64,000 bases of DNA from an uncultured Porphyromonadaceae bacterium (GTDB lineage: Bacteria > Bacteroidota > Bacteroidia > Bacteroidales > Muribaculaceae). How positions within the stretch are numbered: position 1 is the stretch's first letter; each line of letters opens with the position of its first letter. The stretch is taken from assembly GCA_902493335.1 (NCBI GenBank), contig CABUPJ010000015.1, forward strand, positions 1-64,000, read 5' to 3'. The notes below the pieces were generated by a model. The model searched no databases and was not told the DNA's origin. It saw nothing but the letters and a program-made list of their open reading frames with translations. A program made the position numbers and the translations under genes. This document shows, piece by piece, positions 53,959 through 64,000 of the stretch.

Positions 53959-54869
53959 TTTTCCTGACCTTCTTTAATTTTATCAAGACGCTGCTGCTCG
54001 GTCGGATAGATCGGTTGCAACAGGTTATAGACCTTCAGACGCTCGTCGGCCGGAGCATTTGAATATACATTGACAAGTTCGTCGAGTTTGGCATCTTTGA
54101 ACATCGACAGGGCGACAGACATCGGCGCTACTTCGGCCACCTTCTTAATTGCATCGAGCGAGGCCGTAATCTGGGCGCGGCCCTTGTCGGGACTTAGCGC
54201 CATCTCGTCGAGACCGCGCCGGTGATAATTATAATACATATCGCGAATGCCCGAGGTCGCCGGGTCGGTAAACGCCGACAGAACCGCACTGCGGTTTTTG
54301 GTATCCTCGAAGGCCTTCCAGCCTGTCTCGCCTGACGACTGAGCCATCTGGACTATATTTTTCAACTGCTCGAAATAAGGCTCGCCGCCTTTGGGCGAGA
54401 ACGAGTCGAAGTCAACCGCAAGAATAAGATAGGCATAGAAATTCAATATCGCCGTGAGCTGGCTCTCCATCGACGTCTGCGAGAAGACCAGAGGCTCGTT
54501 CTCGCGATAAGTGAATTCAATTTTATTGTCCTTGAAGTTGATGAGCGTGGTCGTGTAACTGCTGTTATAGACCGGGCGTATCGACTGCACCTGCAGGTCG
54601 CCGACCATGCTGTCATCGTTATATTCCTTTATTGTGAAAAACAATCTGCACTCAATCTTCTCGTTTGGCGAAAACTGGGTGTTAGTGAAGATTGTCGTGT
54701 TCATATAGTCGTTGATAGCCTGGCTGAGTGTCTCGAACACCTGTTTGTTGGTGCCTGACACCTGCTCGGAGTTAATCTCGACCGTGCAGTTGAGTTCCTG
54801 GGCCGCGACGCCAAACGAGGCCACAGCCGACATAAATAATAAGGTGAGGAGCGATTTTATTTTTTGCAT
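53955..54869 (-). CDS. porD: DUF4835 protein (PorD-like)
   Basis: Secreted protein of 304 residues with a signal peptide cleaved near VAA-Q (about 23). The family begins QELNCTVEINSEQVSGTNKQVFETL and includes FDSFSPKGGEPYF, hallmarks of DUF4835, called PorD in Porphyromonas gingivalis, where it was linked to type IX secretion. It occurs in many Bacteroidota, including some without a full type IX system, so its presence alone does not prove secretion. It overlaps coaBC by 13 bp and recN by 4 bp. Confidence 0.9.
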   Translation of the reverse strand: MQKIKSLLTLLFMSAVASFGVAAQELNCTVEINSEQVSGTNKQVFETLSQAINDYMNTTIFTNTQFSPNEKIECRLFFTIKEYNDDSMVGDLQVQSIRPVYNSSYTTTLINFKDNKIEFTYRENEPLVFSQTSMESQLTAILNFYAYLILAVDFDSFSPKGGEPYFEQLKNIVQMAQSSGETGWKAFEDTKNRSAVLSAFTDPATSGIRDMYYNYHRRGLDEMALSPDKGRAQITASLDAIKKVAEVAPMSVALSMFKDAKLDELVNVYSNAPADERLKVYNLLQPIYPTEQQRLDKIKEGQEK

Positions 54870-56062
54870 AGGCAGGCTATGTTGTCAATGATGTCTGAGG
54901 CGACCTCGGTTTTTGGCTTCAGACCGTAATCGAGGCGGCGGCCGTCGGCGTAGTGAATCGAGATTTTATTGGTATCGGTCTGAAATCCGGCACCGCTGTC
55001 TTTCAGTGAATTCATGACGATCATGTCGAAATTCTTGGCCTTGAGCTTGCGGTCGGCGTTGTTGTGCTCGTCGTCGGTCTCGAGGGCGAAACCCACTGTA
55101 ATCTGACCGGGGCGTTTGCTGCGGCCGAGCGTGGCAGCGATGTCGGGATTCATCGTCAGGGCGAGGCTGTCGACATTGTCTTTCTCACGCTTGATTTTCG
55201 AGGCCTTAGGGTCGGCCGGACGATAGTCGGCCACGGCGGCGGCCATGACGGCTATATCGGTGTCACCGAACAGTTTTTCACATTCAGCCAGCATCTCGAG
55301 AGCTGACTCGACTCTGACGACCCTGACGCCGGGATGTGAAGGAGCGACGCTGACGGGGCCGCTGACTATCGTGACGTCGGCGCCTCGCGAGGCTGCCTCG
55401 TCGGCTATGGCATAGCCCATCTTGCCCGACGAGTAGTTGCCTATGAATCTGACCGGGTCGATGCGTTCATACGTAGGTCCGGCCGTGACGAGCATCTTTT
55501 TGCCGGCGAGATTCTGCGACGACTCGAAGAAGGCGTCAAGAACCTTAACGATGTTCTCGGGCTCTTCCATGCGTCCCTTACCGCAAAGATGGCTGGCGAG
55601 CTCGCCTTCGGCAGGCTCTATGATATGGTTGCCGTAGCTGCGCAACAGGTCGAGGTTACGGCGTGTCGACGGATGCCGCATCATGTCGAGGTCCATCGCC
55701 GGAGCGACGAAGACGGGCGCTTTGGCCGAAAGATAGGTCGTGACGAGCATATTGTCGGCCACACCGTTTGCCATCTTGCCTATCGTCGAGGCCGTCGCCG
55801 GAGCGATGACCATGACGTCGGCCCAGAGACCGAGATCGACATGCGAATGCCACTCGCCGGTGTTTGCCGTAAAAAACTCGCTGATGACAGGCTTGCCGCT
55901 GAGTGTCGAGAGGGTCACGGGCGTGATGAACTCGCGTGCGTTGGGCGTCATCACGACCTGAACCTCGGCGCCGGCTTTGACAAGCAGACGGACAAGTATC
56001 GCCGTCTTGTAAGCGGCGATACCTCCTGTTATACCTACGATTATATGTTTGCCTTTGAGCAT
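54857..56062 (-). CDS. coaBC: Bifunctional phosphopantothenoylcysteine decarboxylase / phosphopantothenate-cysteine ligase
   Basis: Catalyses two steps of coenzyme A synthesis. The 401-residue protein has an N-terminal flavin decarboxylase domain (CoaC, about 1-180): GGIAAYKTAILVRLL, the active-site region HSHVDLGLWADVMVIAPAT, and ASHLCGKGRMEEPE with the catalytic cysteine. The ligase domain (CoaB) follows with AGPTYERIDPVRFIGNYSSGKMG and KIKREKDN. The order exonuclease-coaBC-DUF4835-recN is, to my knowledge, common in Bacteroidales. Confidence 0.97.
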   Translation of the reverse strand: MLKGKHIIVGITGGIAAYKTAILVRLLVKAGAEVQVVMTPNAREFITPVTLSTLSGKPVISEFFTANTGEWHSHVDLGLWADVMVIAPATASTIGKMANGVADNMLVTTYLSAKAPVFVAPAMDLDMMRHPSTRRNLDLLRSYGNHIIEPAEGELASHLCGKGRMEEPENIVKVLDAFFESSQNLAGKKMLVTAGPTYERIDPVRFIGNYSSGKMGYAIADEAASRGADVTIVSGPVSVAPSHPGVRVVRVESALEMLAECEKLFGDTDIAVMAAAVADYRPADPKASKIKREKDNVDSLALTMNPDIAATLGRSKRPGQITVGFALETDDEHNNADRKLKAKNFDMIVMNSLKDSGAGFQTDTNKISIHYADGRRLDYGLKPKTEVASDIIDNIACLCKK

Positions 56063-56096
56063 TATAATAATATCGATTACGTTTGTCGGGCCACGT

Positions 56097-56867
56097 TTAT
56101 TTCTTCATGGCGCTGCGAAGTCTGATGCGCGTGAACGCGTCTTTGGTGTTCTTAGTGAAGTCGCCCTGCATGATCCAGCTGTAGTAACCGGGATCGTTTT
56201 TGAGGACCTCTTCAGCCAGACGACCCTTATACTTGCCGAAATTTATGACTTCGCGACGCTGTTCGTCATAAATCAGCCGGCCCATGAAATCGACGTTGCG
56301 GTTCTGCGACGCATACTCTGACAGAGCCGCGATGTCGTTGGGCAGGTCATCATAGCGCTCGAGCTGAGCCTTGAGCACTTCGTATGTAGCCATCGTGTCG
56401 GCGCTCGCACTGTGAGCCTCAGTCAGATCTTTGCCACAGTAAAACTTATATGCGGCGACGAGTGTGCGCGGCTCCTTCTTGTGGAAGATAGTCTGCACGT
56501 CGACGAAACGGGCTTTGCCGAAGTCAAAGTCAACTCCCGCGCGCTGAAATTCCTGGTCAAGCAGCGGGATATCGAAACGGTTTGAGTTAAAACCGGCTAT
56601 ATCGCAGCCCGTAAACATGTCGGCAAGAGACCTGGCCACTTTTCTGAATTCGGGCTCGTCTTTGACATCGTCATCAGTAATATGATGTATGGCGGTCGCC
56701 TCTGCCGGTATCGGACAGCCGGGGTTGATGCGGCGCGTCTTTACAATCTCCGTGCCGTCGGGCATAACCTTCACGACAGAGATTTCAACGATGCGGTCGT
56801 TGGTTATATTTGTGCCCGTCGTCTCGAGATCAAAGAAAACGATGGGTCTTTTCAGATTTAGCTTCAT
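56097..56867 (-). CDS. DEDDh 3'-5' exonuclease with ExoX-like C-terminal domain
   Basis: DnaQ-fold exonuclease of 256 residues. Catalytic residues: D13 and E15 (VFFDLETTGT), D99 (NRFDIPLL), H152 and D157 (AHSASADTMATYEVL), so it is the DEDDh type. Residues about 205-240 (INFGKYKGRLAEEVLKNDPGYYSWIMQGDF) match the small C-terminal module found in exodeoxyribonuclease X-like proteins. It lies 10 bp after dnaN, so a role in replication or repair close to the clamp is a reasonable inference. Whether it is a polymerase proofreading subunit or an independent nuclease is not decided. Confidence 0.9.
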   Translation of the reverse strand: MKLNLKRPIVFFDLETTGTNITNDRIVEISVVKVMPDGTEIVKTRRINPGCPIPAEATAIHHITDDDVKDEPEFRKVARSLADMFTGCDIAGFNSNRFDIPLLDQEFQRAGVDFDFGKARFVDVQTIFHKKEPRTLVAAYKFYCGKDLTEAHSASADTMATYEVLKAQLERYDDLPNDIAALSEYASQNRNVDFMGRLIYDEQRREVINFGKYKGRLAEEVLKNDPGYYSWIMQGDFTKNTKDAFTRIRLRSAMKK

Positions 56868-56877
56868 ATACGAATGA

Positions 56878-58008
56878 TTAGAAATCGCCTACGGTCATAG
56901 GCATCAGAAGCATCACGAGTTCGGTGCCGTCGCTCTCTTCTACAGGACGGAATACACCGGGACGTCCGGGGTCTGAGAGTTCGACGATTACGTCATCGGT
57001 AGTGATTACATTGAGAATCTCGATGAGATAGGGAGCGCTGAAACCGATTGTCAGCTCGGTGCCCGTAAATGAGCAAGGCACCTGTTCGCGGGCGCTCGTG
57101 CAACTGCTCGAGTCGTTTGTCTTCAGAAGTATGCGCTCGGGAGTGATGCGGAATTTCTCGAGGGCGAATGCCGGGTCAACAAACACAGCGACACGACGCA
57201 CGGCGTTGAGCATCGTCATGCGGTCGACCGTCAGCGTGTAGGCGTTGTTTTTAGGAATCACACGGTTGTAGTCAGGGAAACGTCCGTTGAGCAGGCAGCT
57301 GCGGAAAGTGAATCCGGCCGACTCGACGGTAGCGTTCTTTGAAGTCAGCGTCAGTGTGAGTTTCTCCTCTTTAGCGAAAATATTCTTTATAATCGAAGCC
57401 GGCTTGGTCGGTATGATGCACGAGCCTTCGCCGCCGGGCTTGATGTTGCGGTCGATATAACGGACGAGCTTGCGGGTGTCGGTGGCGACAAACGTGAGCT
57501 CTTCTTTTTTGATATCGAGGAAAATACCCATCATCTGCGGACGATAGTCGTCTGTGCCGGCTGCAAAGAGCGTGTTGTCGATACCTTTGACGAAGTCTGC
57601 GCCGGCTACATCGAACGTAATCGGCTCGGCATCGTCATCGACGCCTTTATAGACGGGATATTCGTCACCGCTGACGGCGACGAGACTGTAGTTGCCTGAA
57701 GCATATTCGATTTCAACCTCGAGGGTGGTGTCGTCGACAGAAAATGTCACGCCCTGGTCTGGCATTTCCTTGAGAAGCTCGACAAGACGACGGGCGGCGA
57801 GACAGAATTTGCCCGTGCCGAAGACGTCAGTGACCGCCACGCGGGCTGTGAGCGAGTTTTCCATGTCTGAGCCGGTTATCGTCAGAGTCTCGCCTTCGAG
57901 AGTGATGAGAAACGAGTCGAGAATCGTCAGCGCGTTTTTGGAATTGATGACCTTGCTGACGGCCGAAACCGCACTGTAGAGAGATTTACTTTGAACGTTA
58001 AACTTCAT
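56878..58008 (-). CDS. dnaN: DNA polymerase III sliding clamp (beta)
   Basis: Ring-shaped processivity factor of 376 residues, full length for DnaN with three clamp domains. Typical segments: MKFNVQSKSLYSAVSAVSKVINSKNALTILDSFL at the start, then FCLAARRLVELLKEMPD, NGRFPDYNRVIP and a C-terminal VIVELSDPGRPGVFRPVEE before the final VMLLMPM. It is first in the six-gene minus-strand run, with a -7 box 37 bp before its start. Confidence 0.97.
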   Translation of the reverse strand: MKFNVQSKSLYSAVSAVSKVINSKNALTILDSFLITLEGETLTITGSDMENSLTARVAVTDVFGTGKFCLAARRLVELLKEMPDQGVTFSVDDTTLEVEIEYASGNYSLVAVSGDEYPVYKGVDDDAEPITFDVAGADFVKGIDNTLFAAGTDDYRPQMMGIFLDIKKEELTFVATDTRKLVRYIDRNIKPGGEGSCIIPTKPASIIKNIFAKEEKLTLTLTSKNATVESAGFTFRSCLLNGRFPDYNRVIPKNNAYTLTVDRMTMLNAVRRVAVFVDPAFALEKFRITPERILLKTNDSSSCTSAREQVPCSFTGTELTIGFSAPYLIEILNVITTDDVIVELSDPGRPGVFRPVEESDGTELVMLLMPMTVGDF

Positions 58009-58044
58009 ATATGGTATTGTTTAGTTATTTTCGCTAATGAGATA

Positions 58045-58052
58045 CAAAAATA
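58045..58052 (-). promoter_or_regulatory. dnaN operon -7 box
   Basis: Minus strand TATTTTTG, matching TAnnTTTG, 37 bp upstream of dnaN. No convincing -33 box. Confidence 0.5.
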
Positions 58053-58127
58053 GCAATATTCGCCGAATAAAACTATCATTCGGGACAAAAATTTGCATCA
58101 CATCCAAAAAGTAACCGCCGCAGGGCG

Positions 58128-60104
<1,977 letters not shown>

Positions 60105-60123
60105 GAGTTGTGATTTTGACCTG

Positions 60124-60131
60124 CAAAGGTA
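60124..60131 (-). promoter_or_regulatory. ABC-F gene -7 box
   Basis: Minus strand TACCTTTG, exact TAnnTTTG match, 20 bp before ATG 60104. This decides the start codon. Confidence 0.6.
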
Positions 60132-60165
60132 CGAAATTTTATTCTCAATGAAAAGCCGTGTTTTA

Positions 60166-60197
60166 TTTGGTTTTTGAGATAACATTAGCTACATTTG
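60166..60197 (+). promoter_or_regulatory. Promoter of lplA-gcv genes
   Basis: TTTG (60166-60169), a 20-bp spacer, TACATTTG (60190-60197), 20 bp before the lplA start. A full consensus match. Confidence 0.8.
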
Positions 60198-60216
60198 GGG
60201 ATAATTTGAAACAACC

Positions 60217-61188
60217 ATGATAAACGTCATACTGCCCGACAGCAGCCCCCACAGGCTTCCGTTCTACCTTACCATGGAGGAATGGATTGCACGGCGTCTG
60301 CCCGCGGGCGATTATTTTTTCACCTGGCAGGTTGACCCGACGGTAATCTTCGGCCGCAATCAGGACATCGACAAGGAGGTAGACCTCGACTACTGCCGGC
60401 GTCACGGCATCGCGTTCTACCGGCGCCGCAGCGGAGGCGGATGTGTCTTCGCCGACCGTAGCAACATCATGTTCTCGTTCATCACGCCCTCGGAGCAGGT
60501 CGTCACCACTTTCAGCCGTTATACATCTTTAGTGGCCCGTATGCTGCAGTCGCTCGGTCTCGACGCCGAGGCCGGCGGACGCAACGACATCACCGTCGGC
60601 GGACGCAAGGTGTCAGGCAACGCGTTCTATCATCTGCCGGGGCGCAGCATCGTCCACGGCACGATGCTCTATGACACCGACCTCGCCCACATGGCCGGAG
60701 CCATCACCCCCTCGCGGTCAAAACTCGAATCAAAAAAGGTTGCTTCCGTCGAGTCACACATAACGACACTCTGCCGCCATCTCGACATAGATATAAACGA
60801 GTTTATCGATTATGCCACCCGATATCTCGCCGACAGCACTCTGCAGCTGTCGGCCTCGCAGGTCGAAGAGATCGAGGAGATGTCGCAGCCTTATTACACC
60901 CGCGAATGGATCTACGGACGGCGCAACACACGCAGCATCTCGAAAGACCGCCGCATCGAAGGCGTCGGCGAATTCAACATCGACATCGAGCGTGACGGCG
61001 ACCGCATCCGCGACATCGAGATGCACGGCGACTTCTTCATTACCGGCGACCTCGATTCGCTGCTCGACAAAATCAAAGGCACGGAAGCCACACCGGCGGC
61101 ACTGGCCGACGCCATCGCCGAAACTGACTGCGGCTCCGTCATCGCCGGTCTCAATGCCGACGACCTCATAAGAATAATTCTCGATTAA
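60217..61188 (+). CDS. lplA: Lipoate-protein ligase A
   Basis: Attaches free lipoate to the lysine of lipoyl domains. It has 323 residues. The binding loop RRRSGGGCV is at 69-77 and the catalytic lysine is K131 in NDITVGGRKVSGNA. The C-terminal part (about 225-323) is the accessory domain needed for adenylation in one-piece LplA enzymes. It lies 14 bp before gcvT and shares the promoter, which points to GcvH as its main substrate here. Confidence 0.94.
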   Translation: MINVILPDSSPHRLPFYLTMEEWIARRLPAGDYFFTWQVDPTVIFGRNQDIDKEVDLDYCRRHGIAFYRRRSGGGCVFADRSNIMFSFITPSEQVVTTFSRYTSLVARMLQSLGLDAEAGGRNDITVGGRKVSGNAFYHLPGRSIVHGTMLYDTDLAHMAGAITPSRSKLESKKVASVESHITTLCRHLDIDINEFIDYATRYLADSTLQLSASQVEEIEEMSQPYYTREWIYGRRNTRSISKDRRIEGVGEFNIDIERDGDRIRDIEMHGDFFITGDLDSLLDKIKGTEATPAALADAIAETDCGSVIAGLNADDLIRIILD

Positions 61189-61202
61189 ATCAAAATACTA
61201 CC

Positions 61203-62303
61203 ATGGACGAACTAAAGAAAACCTGTCTTCACGACCAACACTGCGCCTTAGGTGCTCTCATGAGCCCGTTCGGCGGCTTTGACATGCCGATACAATATGC
61301 CGGCATTGAAGAAGAACACCGCGCCGTCAGAACGGCATGCGGCGTCTTCGACGTCTCTCACATGGGCGAGATTTTTGTCAACGGCCCTGACGCAGCCCGT
61401 TTTGTAAACCATATCTTCACCAACGACATCAACGCCGCAGAGGCCGGCAAAGCCGTCTACGGCATGATGCTTCACCCCGACGGCGGCACCGTCGACGACC
61501 TTCTTGTCTACAAAGAGGGCGACAATGACTTCCTTCTGGTCGTCAACGCCTCTAACATCGACAAAGATTACGCCTGGATAAAAGAACACGCCGCCGGCTA
61601 TGACGTCGTCATCGACAACTGCAGCGACGACTGGGGCGAACTGGCGCTTCAGGGGCCCGACGCCGAGAAAGTGCTCGGCAAGGTGCTCGGTATCGACGGC
61701 TCTGATCTGGCGTTCTATACATTCAAACACGTCGCCGACCCGACCGACGGCTCTGACATCATAGTCAGCCGCACCGGCTATACGGGTGAAGACGGATTTG
61801 AAATCTACGCGCGGCCCGAGACAGTGCGCCGCCACTGGCAGCAGCTCATCGACGCCGGCGTCGCGCCCTGCGGCCTCGGCTGCCGCGACACCCTGCGTTT
61901 CGAGGCCGGACTGCCGCTTTACGGCGACGAGCTGACTGACGAGATTTCGCCCATCGAGGCCGGACTTGGCATCTTCGTCAAACTCGACAAAGACGAATTC
62001 ATCGGCCGCGACGCCATCGCCGCCATAAAAGCTGAAGGACCGCAACGCAAGATTGTCGGTCTCGAGGTAAACGGACGCGCCATACCGCGCCACGGCTATG
62101 ACGTGCTCGATGCCGACGGCAACAAAGTCGGCACAGTCACGACAGGCTACCACTCGATCAGCCTCGACCGCAATCTGGCGATGGCTCTTGTCGACGCATC
62201 GCACGCAGCCATAGGCACCCCCCTGCAGGTCAGGGTGCGCAACAAAGTCTTTCCCGCCGTTGTTGTAAAAAAACGATTCTATACACCCAACTATAAAAAA
62301 TAA
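61203..62303 (+). CDS. gcvT: Glycine cleavage system T protein (aminomethyltransferase)
   Basis: Moves the methylene group from the aminomethyl-lipoyl arm of GcvH to tetrahydrofolate, releasing ammonia. It has 366 residues. Visible family sequence includes GGFDMPIQYAGIEEEHRAVR, GVFDVSHMGEIFV, SRTGYTGEDGFEIYA and GLGCRDTLRFEAGLPLYG. It is second in the lplA-gcvT-gcvH-gcvP run, 21 bp before gcvH. Confidence 0.97.
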   Translation: MDELKKTCLHDQHCALGALMSPFGGFDMPIQYAGIEEEHRAVRTACGVFDVSHMGEIFVNGPDAARFVNHIFTNDINAAEAGKAVYGMMLHPDGGTVDDLLVYKEGDNDFLLVVNASNIDKDYAWIKEHAAGYDVVIDNCSDDWGELALQGPDAEKVLGKVLGIDGSDLAFYTFKHVADPTDGSDIIVSRTGYTGEDGFEIYARPETVRRHWQQLIDAGVAPCGLGCRDTLRFEAGLPLYGDELTDEISPIEAGLGIFVKLDKDEFIGRDAIAAIKAEGPQRKIVGLEVNGRAIPRHGYDVLDADGNKVGTVTTGYHSISLDRNLAMALVDASHAAIGTPLQVRVRNKVFPAVVVKKRFYTPNYKK

Positions 62304-62324
62304 CAACTCAAAAATATCAGAACC

Positions 62325-62702
62325 ATGAGCAATATCTATTATCTTCCGACCCATGAATATGCCCGTGTAGAGGGCAATGTAGCCTATATCGGCATCTCTG
62401 AATTCGCAGCCAAGAGCCTCGGCAACGTAGTTTATGTCGACATGCCCGAAGACGGCGACGACGTAGTCAAGGGCGAAGACTTCGGTGCCGTCGAGAGCGT
62501 CAAGGCCGCCAGCGACCTGTTCTCGCCTATCAGCGGTGCTGTGGTCGAAATCAACGAACACCTCATCGACAATCCCCGTCTGCTCAACGAAGACCCGATG
62601 TCAAACTGGATTATAAAAGTAGAGATGACCGACCCGTCGGAGCTCGAAAGCCTGCTCAGCCCCGAGGATTATGCCAAACTCTGTGAGTCGGAACAACATT
62701 GA
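62325..62702 (+). CDS. gcvH: Glycine cleavage system H protein
   Basis: Lipoyl carrier protein of the glycine cleavage system, 125 residues. The lipoylated lysine is K60 in GAVESVKAASDLFSPISG. The N-terminal YYLPTHEYARVEGNVAYIGISEFA is standard. Substrate of the adjacent LplA, by inference from the operon. Confidence 0.98.
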   Translation: MSNIYYLPTHEYARVEGNVAYIGISEFAAKSLGNVVYVDMPEDGDDVVKGEDFGAVESVKAASDLFSPISGAVVEINEHLIDNPRLLNEDPMSNWIIKVEMTDPSELESLLSPEDYAKLCESEQH

Positions 62703-62719
62703 TTTCAAAACAGAGACTT

Positions 62720-64000
62720 ATGTCAGTACACCGATATTTTCCACACAGCGACGCCGACATCAGCGCGATGCTCGCCCGCTGCGGACATAAAACTCTCGAC
62801 GACCTCTACAGCGATGTCGACCCGTCGCTGCGTCTGCGCAAGCCCTACGAGCTTCCCGAGGAAATGAGCGAGACCGAGGTGCGCCGCTACTTCGACAGCC
62901 TCTTCAGGCAGAACCGGCGCATGACCTGCTTTGCCGGCGGCGGTTTCTATGACCACTACACGCCGGCTGTCATCGACGCGATCATCTCGCGCTCAGAGTT
63001 TCTGACAGCCTATACGCCCTATCAGCCCGAAATCTCGCAGGGCACACTGCAGTATATCTTCGAATACCAGTCGATGATGGCATCTCTGACAGGTCTCGAC
63101 GTCAGCAACGCCTCGATGTATGACGGCGCCACTGCCACAGCCGAAGCCATACTCATGGCCGTCAGTGCCTCACGTAAGAAAAAACGCGTGCTCATAAGCT
63201 CGACCGTCAATCCGGCCGTGGCGCGCGTGGTCTCGACCTACGCCCGCTATCATGGCGTGGCTCTCGAGGTCATACCCGAACACAACGGCGTTACTTCACG
63301 TGCCGAGCTTGAGCTGATGCTCGGCGCAGGTGACGTGGCCGGTGTCATCGCCGCCTACCCCAGCTATTACGGCATCGTCGAAGACTTTGACGGCTGGGCC
63401 GACCTATGCCATAGCCATAAGGCGCTCTTCATCCTCAACTGCCGCGCATCGGCACTCGGCATTCTCAAATCGCCCGGCAGCCTTGGCGCCGACATCGCCT
63501 GCGGCGACGCCCAGTCACTCGGCATGCCGCTCAACTACGGCGGTCCCGGTCTGGGATTCCTATGCACGACAAACGCTCTTGTCAGAAAGATGCCGGGACG
63601 CATCGTCGGTCAGACAACCGACGCCGACGGACGCCGCGTCTTCGTCCTCACCCTTCAGGCCCGCGAGCAGCACATACGGCGCGAGAAAGCCACATCAAAC
63701 ATCTGCTCCAACCAGGGGCTTATGGCCCTCCACACAGTCGTCTACCTGTCGCTCATGGGCAATGAAGGCCTTCGTCAGGTCAACGATCTCAGCTACGGAG
63801 GTCTGCGCCTGCTCGCCGAAAAGCTCGAAGCTACCGGCATGATGAAGCTGAAATATCCCGACAAGCCCTTTATCGACGAAGCTGTCTTCGAGATTGCCGA
63901 CGGCCTCGACGCCGACACCATTCTCGAGGCTGCCGCCAAGGAAGACATACTCGCCGGCATCAGGCTCGACGAGCGCGAGCTGCTTGTCGCCGTCACCGAG
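62720..64000 (+). CDS. gcvPA: Glycine dehydrogenase (decarboxylating), N-terminal part or subunit 1; cut by window end
   Basis: PLP-dependent P protein that decarboxylates glycine and passes the aminomethyl group to GcvH. 427 residues are visible, starting MSVHRYFPHSDADISAMLA and including TAYTPYQPEISQGTLQYIFEYQSMM and NYGGPGLGFL. The start resembles subunit-1 (GcvPA) proteins of about 440-450 residues, in which the PLP lysine is on the separate subunit 2. Because the sequence stops at the window edge I cannot exclude a full-length single-chain GcvP. Confidence 0.9.
   Translation, partial: MSVHRYFPHSDADISAMLARCGHKTLDDLYSDVDPSLRLRKPYELPEEMSETEVRRYFDSLFRQNRRMTCFAGGGFYDHYTPAVIDAIISRSEFLTAYTPYQPEISQGTLQYIFEYQSMMASLTGLDVSNASMYDGATATAEAILMAVSASRKKKRVLISSTVNPAVARVVSTYARYHGVALEVIPEHNGVTSRAELELMLGAGDVAGVIAAYPSYYGIVEDFDGWADLCHSHKALFILNCRASALGILKSPGSLGADIACGDAQSLGMPLNYGGPGLGFLCTTNALVRKMPGRIVGQTTDADGRRVFVLTLQAREQHIRREKATSNICSNQGLMALHTVVYLSLMGNEGLRQVNDLSYGGLRLLAEKLEATGMMKLKYPDKPFIDEAVFEIADGLDADTILEAAAKEDILAGIRLDERELLVAVTE

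Noticed and set aside
60105..60185. Longer start for the ABC-F gene
   Set aside because: It would place the -7 box TACCTTTG inside the coding region; ATG 60104 starts at the normal family N-terminus.

Overview
The window looks like a chromosome segment from a Bacteroidales gut commensal, most likely of the Muribaculaceae (S24-7) type; the family-level placement is inference. Support comes from recurrent Bacteroidota promoters (-33 TTTG, about 20 bp, -7 TAnnTTTG), a TonB-dependent receptor, C-terminal tails of the type IX secretion class (ending KIVVK, KIIVK, KVLVK), a PorD/DUF4835 gene, an ISAon1-like IS and GC-rich third codon positions. There are no rRNA genes, no intact tRNA genes, no CRISPR arrays and no prophage.

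Layout. 1-468 is hairpin-rich noncoding DNA. 469-6186 (minus) is a tripartite RND efflux operon. 6.5-9.7 kb carries greA, a HIT protein, a thioredoxin-fold lipoprotein that lacks its cysteines, and prfB with a programmed frameshift. 9.86-11.30 kb is an intact ISL3-family element with 25-bp terminal repeats and an 8-bp target duplication. 11.4-12.2 kb holds two secreted TonB C-terminal-domain proteins. 12.5-15.3 kb is an AT-rich BspA-type leucine-rich-repeat surface protein flanked by imperfect 49-bp direct repeats; next to it is a candidate small RNA. 15.7-21.1 kb has valS, plsC, a lipoprotein, and an ECF sigma factor with a membrane partner. 21.1-27.2 kb is a tight run pyrB-pyrI-flavin reductase-glyA-ispD-recG. 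27.2-35.9 kb has ndk, an M23/LysM endopeptidase, a DUF3298 lipoprotein, an NhaC antiporter, an M16 protease and a DcaP-like porin.

36.0-48.2 kb (minus) is a three-gene surface operon: a 2302-residue Asp-box/LamG protein, a 993-residue twin-NPCBM protein and a TonB-dependent receptor. A further secreted protein follows at 48.5-49.3 kb. 49.5-50.7 kb contains a REP-associated tyrosine transposase (RAYT) set symmetrically between two inverted pairs of a composite palindromic element. 50.8-51.4 kb is an iron-type superoxide dismutase. 51.5-58.0 kb (minus) is the run dnaN-exonuclease-coaBC-porD-recN-rlmB, followed by an ABC-F ATPase. The window ends with lplA and the glycine cleavage genes gcvT, gcvH and gcvP (cut by the window end).

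Most genes are core metabolism and information processing. The accessory material lies in the IS/LRR block (9.8-15.6 kb), the surface operon (36-49 kb) and the RAYT island (49.5-50.7 kb). The best candidates for something undescribed are the RAYT island, the small RNA at about 15.45-15.52 kb and the three-gene surface operon. lplA next to gcvTH links lipoate attachment to the glycine cleavage H protein, and glyA elsewhere in the window supplies the connected serine/glycine one-carbon step.
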